Assembly: GCA_900471815.1 (NCBI GenBank)
Contig: UICE01000002.1
Location: forward strand, 62,001 to 126,000
Length of the DNA: 64,000 nt
Origin: Hyphomicrobiales bacterium
GTDB lineage: Bacteria; Pseudomonadota; Alphaproteobacteria; Rhizobiales; Rhizobiaceae
Direction of reading: 5' to 3'
The notes below the pieces were generated by a model, which was given only the letters and a program-made list of their open reading frames with translations, ran no database searches and was not told the origin of the DNA. The translations under genes were made by a program, and so were the position numbers. Each line of letters starts with the position of its first letter. Within the stretch, counting starts at the first letter, position 1. This document shows, piece after piece, positions 56,358 to 64,000 of the stretch.

Positions 56358-57257
56358 ATGTCCCAGCTTCACCTCGACCATCGCAAAGGTTTGCTCATCA
56401 CCGGCATCGGAGGTCTGGTGCTTTCGGCAGACATTCCTTTGTTGCGCCTTGGCCAAGGGGAAACATGGTCGACGCTGCTGCTGCGCAGCTCGACAACCTT
56501 CATGTGCGCGCTCATCATTTGGGCCGTTTGGAATCTCGTCACCGGAAAGCGCCGAAAAGTCCTTCCGGGCAAGATCGGGTATCTGGTTGCAGCGCTGTAT
56601 GGCTTGGCTTCAATCGCCTTCATGACTGCTGTTTATAATACGAAAACAGCCAATCTTGTTTTCATTTTGGCGTTCAACACCGTATTCGCTGCGCTTTTGT
56701 CTTGGGTATTTCTGAAAGAACGGCCCAAGGCGATCACTTTCATTGCCATGTTCCTGATGCTGATCGGCGTCGGAATCATCGTGTATGAAGGCTTATCGGC
56801 AGGTCATGTCTTCGGCGATTTGATGGGACTGTTATCGACGTTCATTCTCGCATCGGCCATCACGGTCACGCGCGCGTCCGGCAAGGATATGAGCTTTGCT
56901 GCAATGATGGGCACCGCAGTGCCTATAGCCGTTGCTGCATTCATGGTATCGCAAAATGGATTCAACGTCGCCGTTCCTGGCTGGATCATCTTCAACGGCG
57001 CGGTGGTCACCACAATCGCCTTCATCTGCCTCGCAACCGGCCCGCGCTTTCTTTCAGGACCGGAAGTCGCGATGTTTTATCTGCTTGAAACAGTGCTGAC
57101 GCCCATCTGGGTCTGGCTGGTATTTTCCGAACGCCCAACCGACGCCACCCTTTTGGGTGGTATCATCATCATTTCTGCTTTAATCGGCCATTCGCTCTGG
57201 CAAATGGTCCACTCGCGCAGGCGAGCCCGGACGACGGCAATTCGCCATCCGATCTAG
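56358..57257 (+). CDS. EamA-type (DMT superfamily) transporter
   Basis: A 299-residue inner-membrane permease with ten helices in two EamA repeats. The first has GLLITGIGGLVLSADIPLLRL and FNTVFAALLSWVFLKERPKAITF; the second has GPEVAMFYLLETVLTPIWVWLVFSERP and GIIIISALIGHSLW. The E-R-P at the end of each repeat is typical. The substrate is unknown. It converges with parC. Confidence 0.88.
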   Translation: MSQLHLDHRKGLLITGIGGLVLSADIPLLRLGQGETWSTLLLRSSTTFMCALIIWAVWNLVTGKRRKVLPGKIGYLVAALYGLASIAFMTAVYNTKTANLVFILAFNTVFAALLSWVFLKERPKAITFIAMFLMLIGVGIIVYEGLSAGHVFGDLMGLLSTFILASAITVTRASGKDMSFAAMMGTAVPIAVAAFMVSQNGFNVAVPGWIIFNGAVVTTIAFICLATGPRFLSGPEVAMFYLLETVLTPIWVWLVFSERPTDATLLGGIIIISALIGHSLWQMVHSRRRARTTAIRHPI

Positions 57258-57265
57258 GGCCCGAC

Positions 57266-59581
57266 TTACGAGAACTTGCCCGAGCGCGGGAAACCCTTTG
57301 GAACCATGCGGCCGGCCGTGGCGCGCGGGCCGACCCATTCCAAAAGCTCCAGTTTTCCACGCGTGAAGCTGCGGCCGGAAGCGTCCTGCCACGTCAATCC
57401 CTGCTCCATTGTGAAGATGCGGATATCGGAAACGCCACCATCCTTGTAGCGTTGCAGACGCACGCCCTTGCCGCGACCGAGCTCTGGTACATCGGCCAGC
57501 GGGAAGACAAGCAGCTTGCGGTTTTCACCAACAATGGCAACGCTATCGCCGATGACCGGCACGCAATGGCGCGCTTCGTCCGGAGACTTGACGTTCATTA
57601 CCTGCTTGCCCTTGCGCGTATTGGCAATGACATCTGCTTCAGGAACGATAAAGCCATTGCCGACATGCGATGACAGGAACAGCTTACGCTCGGGATTGTG
57701 CACGAAAGCGGTGACAATATCCTGGTCGTTCTCCATATCGACGATGATGCGGATCGGCTCGCCATGACCACGCCCACCGGGAAGGCTGTTTGCACCGATG
57801 GTGTAGAACTTGCCGCCGGTAGTCAGAACGAGGATGCGGTCTGTTGTTTCAGCGTGGAATGCCAGCTTCAGCTTGTCGCCTTCCTTGAAGGTCAAAGTAG
57901 CAAAGTCTGCCAGATGCCCCTTCATGGCGCGCAGCCAGCCCTTTTCCGACACGACGACCGTCACCGGCTCGCGCTCGATCATGGCGTGATGAATGTCGGT
58001 CAGGTCATGTGTCGGCGCATTGGCGAAGGTTGTGCGACGCTTGCCAACCAAGGTCTCCGGTCCATACTTCTTTTGCATTTCAGCGATCTGCCACGAAATC
58101 GTCTGCCATTGTTTTGGCTCTGATCCCAGCAATTCCTCGATCTGCTTCTTTTCGGCGCTCAATCCGTCAAATTCTTTGCGGATTTCAAACTCTTCAAGCT
58201 TGCGCAAGGAGCGCAGGCGCATATTCAAGATAGCTTCCGCCTGATTATCGGTGAGTTCGAAGCGGCGGATCATCTCCTGCTTCGGTTCATCCTCCTCGCG
58301 GATGATGCGGATAACTTCATCAATATTCAGATAGGCGATGAGCATGCCGCCCAGAATTTCAAGACGCCGCTCTATTTCACCAAGACGATGGCGCGAGCGG
58401 CGAATAAGCACTTCCTTGCGATGTTCAAGCCACTGCTTAAGCACCTCACGCAGGGAAAGAACGTTCGGCACCTTGCCTTGCGACAGAACATTCATATTGA
58501 GCGGAAAGCGCGTTTCAAGTTCGCTCAGCTTAAACAGCGACTCCATGAGAATGTCCGGATTGACGCTTCGGCTCTTGGGCTCAAGCACAAGGCGGACATC
58601 TTCAGTCGACTCATCGCGTACGTCATCCAGCAATGGCAGCTTCTTGGCGATCAGGAGTTCCGCGATCTTTTCAATGAGCCGTGACTTTTGAACCTGATAA
58701 GGGATTTGGCCAATGACGATGTTCCACGTGCCTCGGCCCTGATCTTCCGTTTCCCAGCGGGCACGCAGACGAAAACCGCCACGGCCGGTTTTATAGGCTT
58801 CAACAATTGCTTCCCAACTTTCGACAAGAATGCCGCCCGTCGGGAAATCGGGACCACGCACCTTGCAGGTAAGCAGGGCTTTAGGGTCGTCCTTCGCCAA
58901 AGCTTCGATGGCCGCCCATTCCTCCGGGGAAGTCATGAGCTCTTCCACCGTCGCGTCAGGATGCTTGATCAGATGCAGTGCCGCAGCGCAGAGTTCCGAT
59001 ACGTTGTGCGGTGGAATCGAGGTGGCCATGCCGACCGCAATGCCCGACGAACCATTGGCAAGCAGGTTTGGAAAGGCTCCGGGAAGAACGATTGGTTCTT
59101 CGTCTTCCTCATTATAGGTCGCGCGGAAATCGACGGCATCTTCGGTAATGCCCTCTAGCAGCAGCATGGCAACGTCGGTCATGCGCGCTTCGGTATAACG
59201 CATCGCTGCCGGGTTATCGCCGTCAATATTGCCGAAATTCCCCTGCCCGTCGACCACGGGATAGCGTACGGCAAAATCCTGGCTCAAGCGAACGAGCGCG
59301 TCATAGATCGACTGGTCGCCATGGGGATGAAATTTACCCATGACCTCGCCGACGATTCGGGCGCATTTGGCATAGGATTGATCAGGCGACAGGCGCAGCA
59401 AACGCATGGCATGCATGATGCGGCGATGAACGGGTTTTAGCCCGTCCCGCACATCCGGCAAGGCACGATGCATGATCGTTGACAGAGCATAGGCAAGATA
59501 GCGCTCTTCCAGCGCTGCCTTCAGATCAACCGGTTCGACATTATCATCGCCATTGTCTGGCGGAATCAGGCTTTTTCCCAT
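57266..59581 (-). CDS. parC: DNA topoisomerase IV subunit A
   Basis: A 771-residue subunit that breaks and rejoins DNA to decatenate replicated chromosomes. The catalytic tyrosine is Tyr129 in [10 protein letters not shown]. The quinolone-determining segment [18 protein letters not shown] is at 82-99, with Ser91 unchanged from the sensitive form. The C-terminal domain has fewer GyrA-box-like blades than GyrA ([21 protein letters not shown]), consistent with ParC. Length and motifs are normal; parE is outside the window. Confidence 0.96.
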   Translation of the reverse strand: MGKSLIPPDNGDDNVEPVDLKAALEERYLAYALSTIMHRALPDVRDGLKPVHRRIMHAMRLLRLSPDQSYAKCARIVGEVMGKFHPHGDQSIYDALVRLSQDFAVRYPVVDGQGNFGNIDGDNPAAMRYTEARMTDVAMLLLEGITEDAVDFRATYNEEDEEPIVLPGAFPNLLANGSSGIAVGMATSIPPHNVSELCAAALHLIKHPDATVEELMTSPEEWAAIEALAKDDPKALLTCKVRGPDFPTGGILVESWEAIVEAYKTGRGGFRLRARWETEDQGRGTWNIVIGQIPYQVQKSRLIEKIAELLIAKKLPLLDDVRDESTEDVRLVLEPKSRSVNPDILMESLFKLSELETRFPLNMNVLSQGKVPNVLSLREVLKQWLEHRKEVLIRRSRHRLGEIERRLEILGGMLIAYLNIDEVIRIIREEDEPKQEMIRRFELTDNQAEAILNMRLRSLRKLEEFEIRKEFDGLSAEKKQIEELLGSEPKQWQTISWQIAEMQKKYGPETLVGKRRTTFANAPTHDLTDIHHAMIEREPVTVVVSEKGWLRAMKGHLADFATLTFKEGDKLKLAFHAETTDRILVLTTGGKFYTIGANSLPGGRGHGEPIRIIVDMENDQDIVTAFVHNPERKLFLSSHVGNGFIVPEADVIANTRKGKQVMNVKSPDEARHCVPVIGDSVAIVGENRKLLVFPLADVPELGRGKGVRLQRYKDGGVSDIRIFTMEQGLTWQDASGRSFTRGKLELLEWVGPRATAGRMVPKGFPRSGKFS

Positions 59582-59807
59582 GTGAATGGACTATCAAGAC
59601 AAGGATTCGCGGGCAAGCAATGATTCGCCCAGATCACAGGCTGATAGCCCCATAATCACCGTTCTGCTGAACAAAGCTTGCCTTCGAACGGCAAATCTGA
59701 CTTTCTAGCGCCCGAATCGTAAATATTGCCGCTTGGTTGATGGCTGTCACAGTTTTGCCGCGCCTCATGCAATAGGTATGATCATTGATCTCAACAAGGA
59801 ACAAATT
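59582..59807. other. Divergent promoter region of parC and the periplasmic protein
   Basis: No gene is visible. These 226 bp should hold the promoters for parC (minus) and the exported protein (plus); I see no convincing operator. Confidence 0.4.
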
Positions 59808-61004
59808 ATGCGTCCAAACCCTGTGAAGTCCGGCTTGCGTCTGCTGGCTGCAACCTCTGCTCTCGTTGTCGTATTTGCCGGTTCAGCCTATGCCATCGAC
59901 GGAAACGCTGTCGCTGCGCGCCTGAAGGCTGTTTATACCGAACAGGGCGGTGTCCTTGAATACAGCAATGTTGAAACAAACGGCACGACAGTCGTGTTGA
60001 AGGATGCCAAGGTTTCAACAACAGGCATTAAAGAAACGTTCAATGCCGGTGACGTCACGCTTTCCGATGTGAGCGACGTTTCCGGTGGTGGCTTCAAGGT
60101 CGGATCGTTGACGGTCCCCGATGTCAGCTTTTCTCCTGAAGGCGAAGACAAGGGAACAATTAAGCTGGAAGGCATAGCGTTTGAAGGGATCACCCTTCCG
60201 GCGGAAGGCGCAACTGAGCCATTGGCAAAGTTTTTGCAGTATGAAAAAGCGGAAATAAAGCACGTCGCCTTTAATGCTAAAGGCAAGGATGTTTTCGTTG
60301 CCGACGCGCTTACCGCAACGATTTCCCCGCTGACTGAAACGTCACCTGTAGCTTTCACGACAAATGTTGAAAGCTTCAAAGCCGATCTGTCAGAAGTCGA
60401 AGATCCAAAGACCAAGGAAGCATTGACCGCTCTTGGTTATGAGACACTGACCGGGAAAATCGATATGAACGGCACGTGGAATGTTGCAGATGGCCGGTTG
60501 AACATCGAAAAGATGGATTTCATCACCGATGATGCTGGTACACTCGGCGTTAAGCTCGACATTTCCGGTTACACGCTGGACTTCATCAAGGGTCTGCAGG
60601 AAGCCACCAAGAATATGGAAGGCAAGCCTGACGACGCACAAGGCATGGCGATGCTCGGCCTTATGCAGCAGTTGAGCTTTACCGGCGCTTCGATCCGCTT
60701 TGAGGACGACTCAGTCACGTACAAGGCGCTCGACTATGTTGCCAAGCAGCAGAATGCCAAGCGCGAAGACCTGATCAATCAGGCAAAGGCAATCGTGCCA
60801 ATGGCTGCGGCACAATTGGGCGATGCAGAATTCGCCCAGACACTCGGCACGGCAGTCGGCGAATATCTCGACGATCCAAAGACCCTCGAGATCAAGGCAG
60901 CTCCGCCAAAGTCAGTTCCATTCGCAATCATTGCAGCGGGCGGCATGGCCGATCCAAAGTCTCTGCTCAAGACACTCGGTGTTACGGTTATTGCGAACCA
61001 GTAA
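59808..61004 (+). CDS. Conserved exported protein of unknown function
   Basis: A 398-residue protein with a signal peptide (LLAATSALVVVFAGSAYAID, cleaved after AYA near residue 29). The mature part is beta-rich with repeated strand patterns: VTLSDVSDVSGGGFKVGSL, LEGIAFEGITLPAEG and KADLSEVEDPKTKEAL. A helical C-terminus (QAKAIVPMAAAQLGDAEFAQTLG) follows. The alternating strands resemble AsmA-like or long beta-groove periplasmic proteins, but I cannot assign it. AAGGA precedes the ATG. Rhizobia seem to keep it as a single gene with its own terminator. Confidence 0.75.
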   Translation: MRPNPVKSGLRLLAATSALVVVFAGSAYAIDGNAVAARLKAVYTEQGGVLEYSNVETNGTTVVLKDAKVSTTGIKETFNAGDVTLSDVSDVSGGGFKVGSLTVPDVSFSPEGEDKGTIKLEGIAFEGITLPAEGATEPLAKFLQYEKAEIKHVAFNAKGKDVFVADALTATISPLTETSPVAFTTNVESFKADLSEVEDPKTKEALTALGYETLTGKIDMNGTWNVADGRLNIEKMDFITDDAGTLGVKLDISGYTLDFIKGLQEATKNMEGKPDDAQGMAMLGLMQQLSFTGASIRFEDDSVTYKALDYVAKQQNAKREDLINQAKAIVPMAAAQLGDAEFAQTLGTAVGEYLDDPKTLEIKAAPPKSVPFAIIAAGGMADPKSLLKTLGVTVIANQ

Positions 61005-61022
61005 TCCTGGCGATAAAACGAA

Positions 61023-61051
61023 AAAATCCCGGCAGCGATGCCGGGATTTTT
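61023..61051. terminator. Bidirectional terminator before aspS
   Basis: AAAATCCCGGCA-GCGA-TGCCGGGATTTT is a perfect 12-bp stem with a 4-nt loop and A/T tails on both sides, between the converging exported-protein gene and aspS. Confidence 0.9.
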
Positions 61052-61080
61052 GTTTGTCCAGAGTCGGTTAGAGAAGGTCT

Positions 61081-62871
61081 CTAAACTTCCTTCTTCACCG
61101 GGTTAAGACGGATATTCAGGTCGCGCAATTGCGCCTGCGAAACATCCGATGGAGCGTTCATCAGCAAATCATACGCCTGCTGGTTCATCGGGAACATGGT
61201 GATTTCACGCAAGTTCTTCGCACCGACCAGCAGCATGACGATGCGGTCAACACCAGCTGCCATGCCGCCATGGGGCGGTGCGCCATACTGGAATGCACGA
61301 TAAAGACCACCGAAGCGTTCTTCCACGGTTTCGCGTGAATGACCGACAGCTTCAAATGCTTTGACCATTGTATCCGGCAGATGGTTACGAATACCGCCCG
61401 AGGCAATTTCGAAACCGTTGCAAACCATATCATACTGGAATGCCTTGATCGTCAGAGGATCCTGATTTTCGAGCGCATCCATGCCGCCCTGCGGCATTGA
61501 GAATGGGTTATGGGCAAAGTCGATCTTCTTTTCATCTTCAAGCCATTCGAAGAAGGGGAAATCGACAATCCAGCAAAGCGCAAACTGATCGCGGTCAACA
61601 AGGTTCAGCTCTTCACCAGCGCGCGTACGCGCAGCGCCTGCAAAGGATACGAACTTCTTAGGATCGCCGGCAACGAAGAAGGCTGCATCGCCATCATCAA
61701 GACCAAGCTGCACACGCAAGGCTTCCGTGCGTTCCGGTCCAATATTCTTGGCGAGCGGGCCTGCACCTTCAAGGCTTTCGCCTTCCTTACGCCAGAAAAT
61801 ATAGCCAAGGCCCGGTTGGCCTTCGCTTTGCGCCCAAGAGTTCATGCGGTCACAGAATGCACGTGAGCCGCCGGTCTTGGCAGGAATCGCCCATACCTCG
61901 ACCTTTGGGTCATTGGCGATCATGTTTGCAAAGACTTTGAAGCCTGAACCGGCGAAATGCTCGGTCACTGCCTGCATTTCGATAGGGTTACGCAAGTCCG
62001 GCTTATCGGAACCATATTTGCGCATGGCATCATCATAAGCGATGCGCGGAAATTCCTTGGTAACGCGCTTGCCTTCAGCAAATTCTTCGAAAACGCCGCG
62101 CAGAACCGGTTCCATGGTAGTCAGAACGTCATTCTGTTCAACAAAACTCATTTCAACGTCGAGCTGATAAAACTCGCCCGGTAAACGATCCGCGCGCGGA
62201 TCTTCATCGCGGAAGCAGGGTGCGATCTGGAAGTATCGGTCGAAACCGGACATCATGATCAACTGCTTATATTGCTGCGGCGCTTGCGGCAGAGCATAAA
62301 ACTTGCCGGGATGAATACGGCTTGGCACGAGAAAGTCGCGCGCGCCTTCCGGCGAAGAAGCTGTCAGAATTGGCGTCGAGAATTCCGTGAAGTTGATCTC
62401 ACTCATACGGCGGCGCATCGCAGCGATGATCTTCGTGCGCTGCATGATGTTCTTGTGCAGTGTATCGCGGCGCAGATCGAGGAAGCGGTACTTCAGGCGG
62501 ATATCTTCCGGATAATCCAATTCGCCAAACACCGGCAAAGGTAGTTCCTTCGCAGCCGAGAGAACTTCGATCTCACGCGCGAAAACTTCGATCTCGCCGG
62601 TCGGCATGTTGGCGTTTACCGTATCTTCGGTACGTGCCTTCACCTCACCGTCAACGCGGATAACCCATTCGCCCCGTACGGTTTCGGCAAGCTTGAAAGC
62701 TGGCGAATCGGGATTGGCGACGATTTGCGTCAGGCCATAATGGTCGCGGATATCAATAAAGAGAATTCCGCCATGGTCGCGGACGCGGTGGACCCAACCT
62801 GAAAGACGAACTGTCGAACCAACGTCCGATTTACGCAAGGCGGCGCAGGTATGGCTGCGGTAACGGTGCAT
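61081..62871 (-). CDS. aspS: Aspartyl-tRNA synthetase
   Basis: A 596-residue class II synthetase. The N-terminal OB fold binds the anticodon ([24 protein letters not shown]). Motif 2 is [24 protein letters not shown]. The bacterial insertion domain lies between motifs 2 and 3, and motif 3 is [16 protein letters not shown]. Length is bacterial-type. Whether it also charges tRNA-Asn (non-discriminating, usual in rhizobia with GatCAB) cannot be judged here. Confidence 0.97.
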   Translation of the reverse strand: MHRYRSHTCAALRKSDVGSTVRLSGWVHRVRDHGGILFIDIRDHYGLTQIVANPDSPAFKLAETVRGEWVIRVDGEVKARTEDTVNANMPTGEIEVFAREIEVLSAAKELPLPVFGELDYPEDIRLKYRFLDLRRDTLHKNIMQRTKIIAAMRRRMSEINFTEFSTPILTASSPEGARDFLVPSRIHPGKFYALPQAPQQYKQLIMMSGFDRYFQIAPCFRDEDPRADRLPGEFYQLDVEMSFVEQNDVLTTMEPVLRGVFEEFAEGKRVTKEFPRIAYDDAMRKYGSDKPDLRNPIEMQAVTEHFAGSGFKVFANMIANDPKVEVWAIPAKTGGSRAFCDRMNSWAQSEGQPGLGYIFWRKEGESLEGAGPLAKNIGPERTEALRVQLGLDDGDAAFFVAGDPKKFVSFAGAARTRAGEELNLVDRDQFALCWIVDFPFFEWLEDEKKIDFAHNPFSMPQGGMDALENQDPLTIKAFQYDMVCNGFEIASGGIRNHLPDTMVKAFEAVGHSRETVEERFGGLYRAFQYGAPPHGGMAAGVDRIVMLLVGAKNLREITMFPMNQQAYDLLMNAPSDVSQAQLRDLNIRLNPVKKEV

Positions 62872-63012
62872 GATATGTGCCTCTGATTAAATATGGCGAA
62901 AAGACCGAGGATAAGCCCTCGACACGCCAAAGAATTTGGGCGGACAAGCGCATTTTGGAGCTGATTTGTCAAGAACCGAGACAAACCCATTCTCATTCGC
63001 TATAGAAAAATC

Positions 63013-64000
63013 ATGACCATGATTACAACCACAGATCAGCTTGAACAGGCTGTTGCCGCCCTTTCCCAATCAGACTTCGTGACTGTCGACACGGAATTCA
63101 TCCGCGAGACCACGTTCTGGCCGGAGCTTTGCGTTATCCAATTGGCATCGCCCGATCATACGGCGATTGTGGACGCGCTGGCCCCTGGCCTTGATCTTGC
63201 AGCGTTTTTTAAGCTGATGGCCGACGAAAAAATCGTGAAAGTGTTTCATGCGGCCCGCCAGGACATTGAAATCATCTTCCACCTTGGCAATCTGATCCCG
63301 CACCCGGTGTTCGATACACAGGTTGCGGCGATGGTTTGCGGCTTTGGCGATGCCATCGCTTATGACCAATTGGTGCAAAAGGTGGTTGGGGCACAAATCG
63401 ACAAATCTTCACGATTTACCGATTGGCGCAGGCGTCCTCTTTCCGAAAAGCAACTCGACTATGCTTTGGCGGACGTGACACATCTGCGCGATATTTACCT
63501 CCATTTGAAGGAAAGCCTTGAAGCCGAGGGCCGCACCGAATGGGTTCTGGACGAGATGAAAATTCTCACCGCGCGCGAAACCTATGACATGCATCCGGAC
63601 GATGCCTGGAAGCGGCTGAAGATGCGCCTGCGTAAGCCGGTGGAACTTGCCGTCCTACGCAGTGTGGCAGCATGGCGCGAACGCGAAGCGCGTGAACGCA
63701 ATGTGCCCCGCGGGCGTGTCATCAAGGATGACGCGATTTACGAGATCGCACAACAGCAGCCGCGCGATGCGGAAGCAATGTCACGCTTGCGAACGATTCC
63801 AAAGGGTTGGGAACGCTCCAGCATGGCAACAGGCTTGCTCAACGCTGTCAATCTGGCACTCGACCTGCCGAAGGATGAGATGCCCCGCTTGCCGAAACAA
63901 AGCGCTTCCCCGGAAGGCGCTGGAGCAGCTTCGGAGCTTTTGAAGGTGCTTCTTCGGCTTGTTACCGAAGAGCATGGCGTTGCCGCAAAGGTGGTGGCTA
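63013..64000 (+). CDS. rnd: Ribonuclease D (3' end outside window)
   Basis: A 3'-5' exoribonuclease involved in tRNA maturation, open to the window end (329 residues seen). The DEDDy catalytic residues are visible: DTEFIRE (about residues 26-28), FHAARQDIEII and YALADVTHL. An HRDC-type region follows (AVLRSVAAWREREARERNVPRGRVIKDD; region cited, key residues W-R-E-R and the IKDD). The ATG at 63013 is used; a second ATG two codons later is equally good. It is divergent from aspS. Confidence 0.95.
   Translation, partial: MTMITTTDQLEQAVAALSQSDFVTVDTEFIRETTFWPELCVIQLASPDHTAIVDALAPGLDLAAFFKLMADEKIVKVFHAARQDIEIIFHLGNLIPHPVFDTQVAAMVCGFGDAIAYDQLVQKVVGAQIDKSSRFTDWRRRPLSEKQLDYALADVTHLRDIYLHLKESLEAEGRTEWVLDEMKILTARETYDMHPDDAWKRLKMRLRKPVELAVLRSVAAWREREARERNVPRGRVIKDDAIYEIAQQQPRDAEAMSRLRTIPKGWERSSMATGLLNAVNLALDLPKDEMPRLPKQSASPEGAGAASELLKVLLRLVTEEHGVAAKVVA

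Overview
The window reads as chromosomal DNA of an alphaproteobacterium of the order Hyphomicrobiales (Rhizobiales), probably near Brucellaceae/Phyllobacteriaceae. Three things support this. The gene neighbourhoods are typical of the order: clpP-clpX-lon, plsX-fabH-ihfA-MerR, and nrdR-ribD-ribE-ribH-nusB. Regulators and families typical of the order are present: an Irr-type iron control element in front of mbfA, an LdtR-like MarR protein beside an L,D-transpeptidase, and DUF982. Rhizobial-style intergenic palindromes also occur. The genus assignment is inference from protein similarity recalled by eye. Nearly everything is ordinary housekeeping DNA, with a few small accessory patches.

Layout. 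1-1100: end of a LysR-type regulator, then tRNA-Asp and tRNA-Val. 1.3-6.3 kb: lon, clpX and clpP on the minus strand. 6.4-10.8 kb: a minus-strand run with a sarcosine-oxidase-like flavoprotein, a cupin, O-acetylhomoserine sulfhydrylase, a CoA-binding protein and an enoyl-CoA hydratase. 10.8-15 kb: a small exported protein, a hotdog thioesterase, the membrane ferritin mbfA with its iron box, a LysE exporter and cysK. 15-15.7 kb: a higBA toxin-antitoxin locus whose toxin gene is frameshifted. 15.8-20 kb: rplM-rpsI, agmatinase, argC and an APH(6)-like kinase. 20-22.8 kb: an MFS transporter, ctaA and a small DUF2842 protein.

22.8-32.0 kb is the most interesting functional block. It encodes a Wzx/Wzy-type surface polysaccharide pathway: deacetylase, FemAB-like acyltransferase, a Wzz/GumC-type protein with a degenerate tyrosine-kinase-like tail, Wza-like outer-membrane lipoprotein, glycosyltransferase, initiating sugar-phosphate transferase and polymerase. 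Its inventory resembles the holdfast/unipolar adhesin systems of alphaproteobacteria, but no flippase is in the window. 32-36 kb holds small accessory genes (pentapeptide protein, tRNA-Pro, DUF982, DUF899, two ElaB-like membrane proteins).

36-49 kb returns to core functions: MerR regulator, ihfA, fabH, plsX, a YceD protein, a cytochrome bc1 chaperone, bamE, the proton-pumping pyrophosphatase hppA, nusB, riboflavin synthesis genes, nrdR and glyA. 48.7-51.6 kb carries a Tat-exported L,D-transpeptidase and its probable regulator LdtR. Between them lies an AT-rich patch with a frameshifted gene bearing a RusA-like D-x-D-N-x-x-K signature. 51.7-64 kb finishes with a hydroxyisobutyryl-CoA hydrolase-like protein, hemB, an RDD protein, the N-degron transferase bpt, an EamA transporter, parC, an unknown periplasmic protein, aspS and the start of rnd.

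The best candidates for follow-up are the polysaccharide cluster, the two broken genes (higB and the RusA-like gene), and two 119-121 bp palindromic elements whose arms co-vary between copies. No CRISPR array, insertion sequence, prophage or replication origin was seen.
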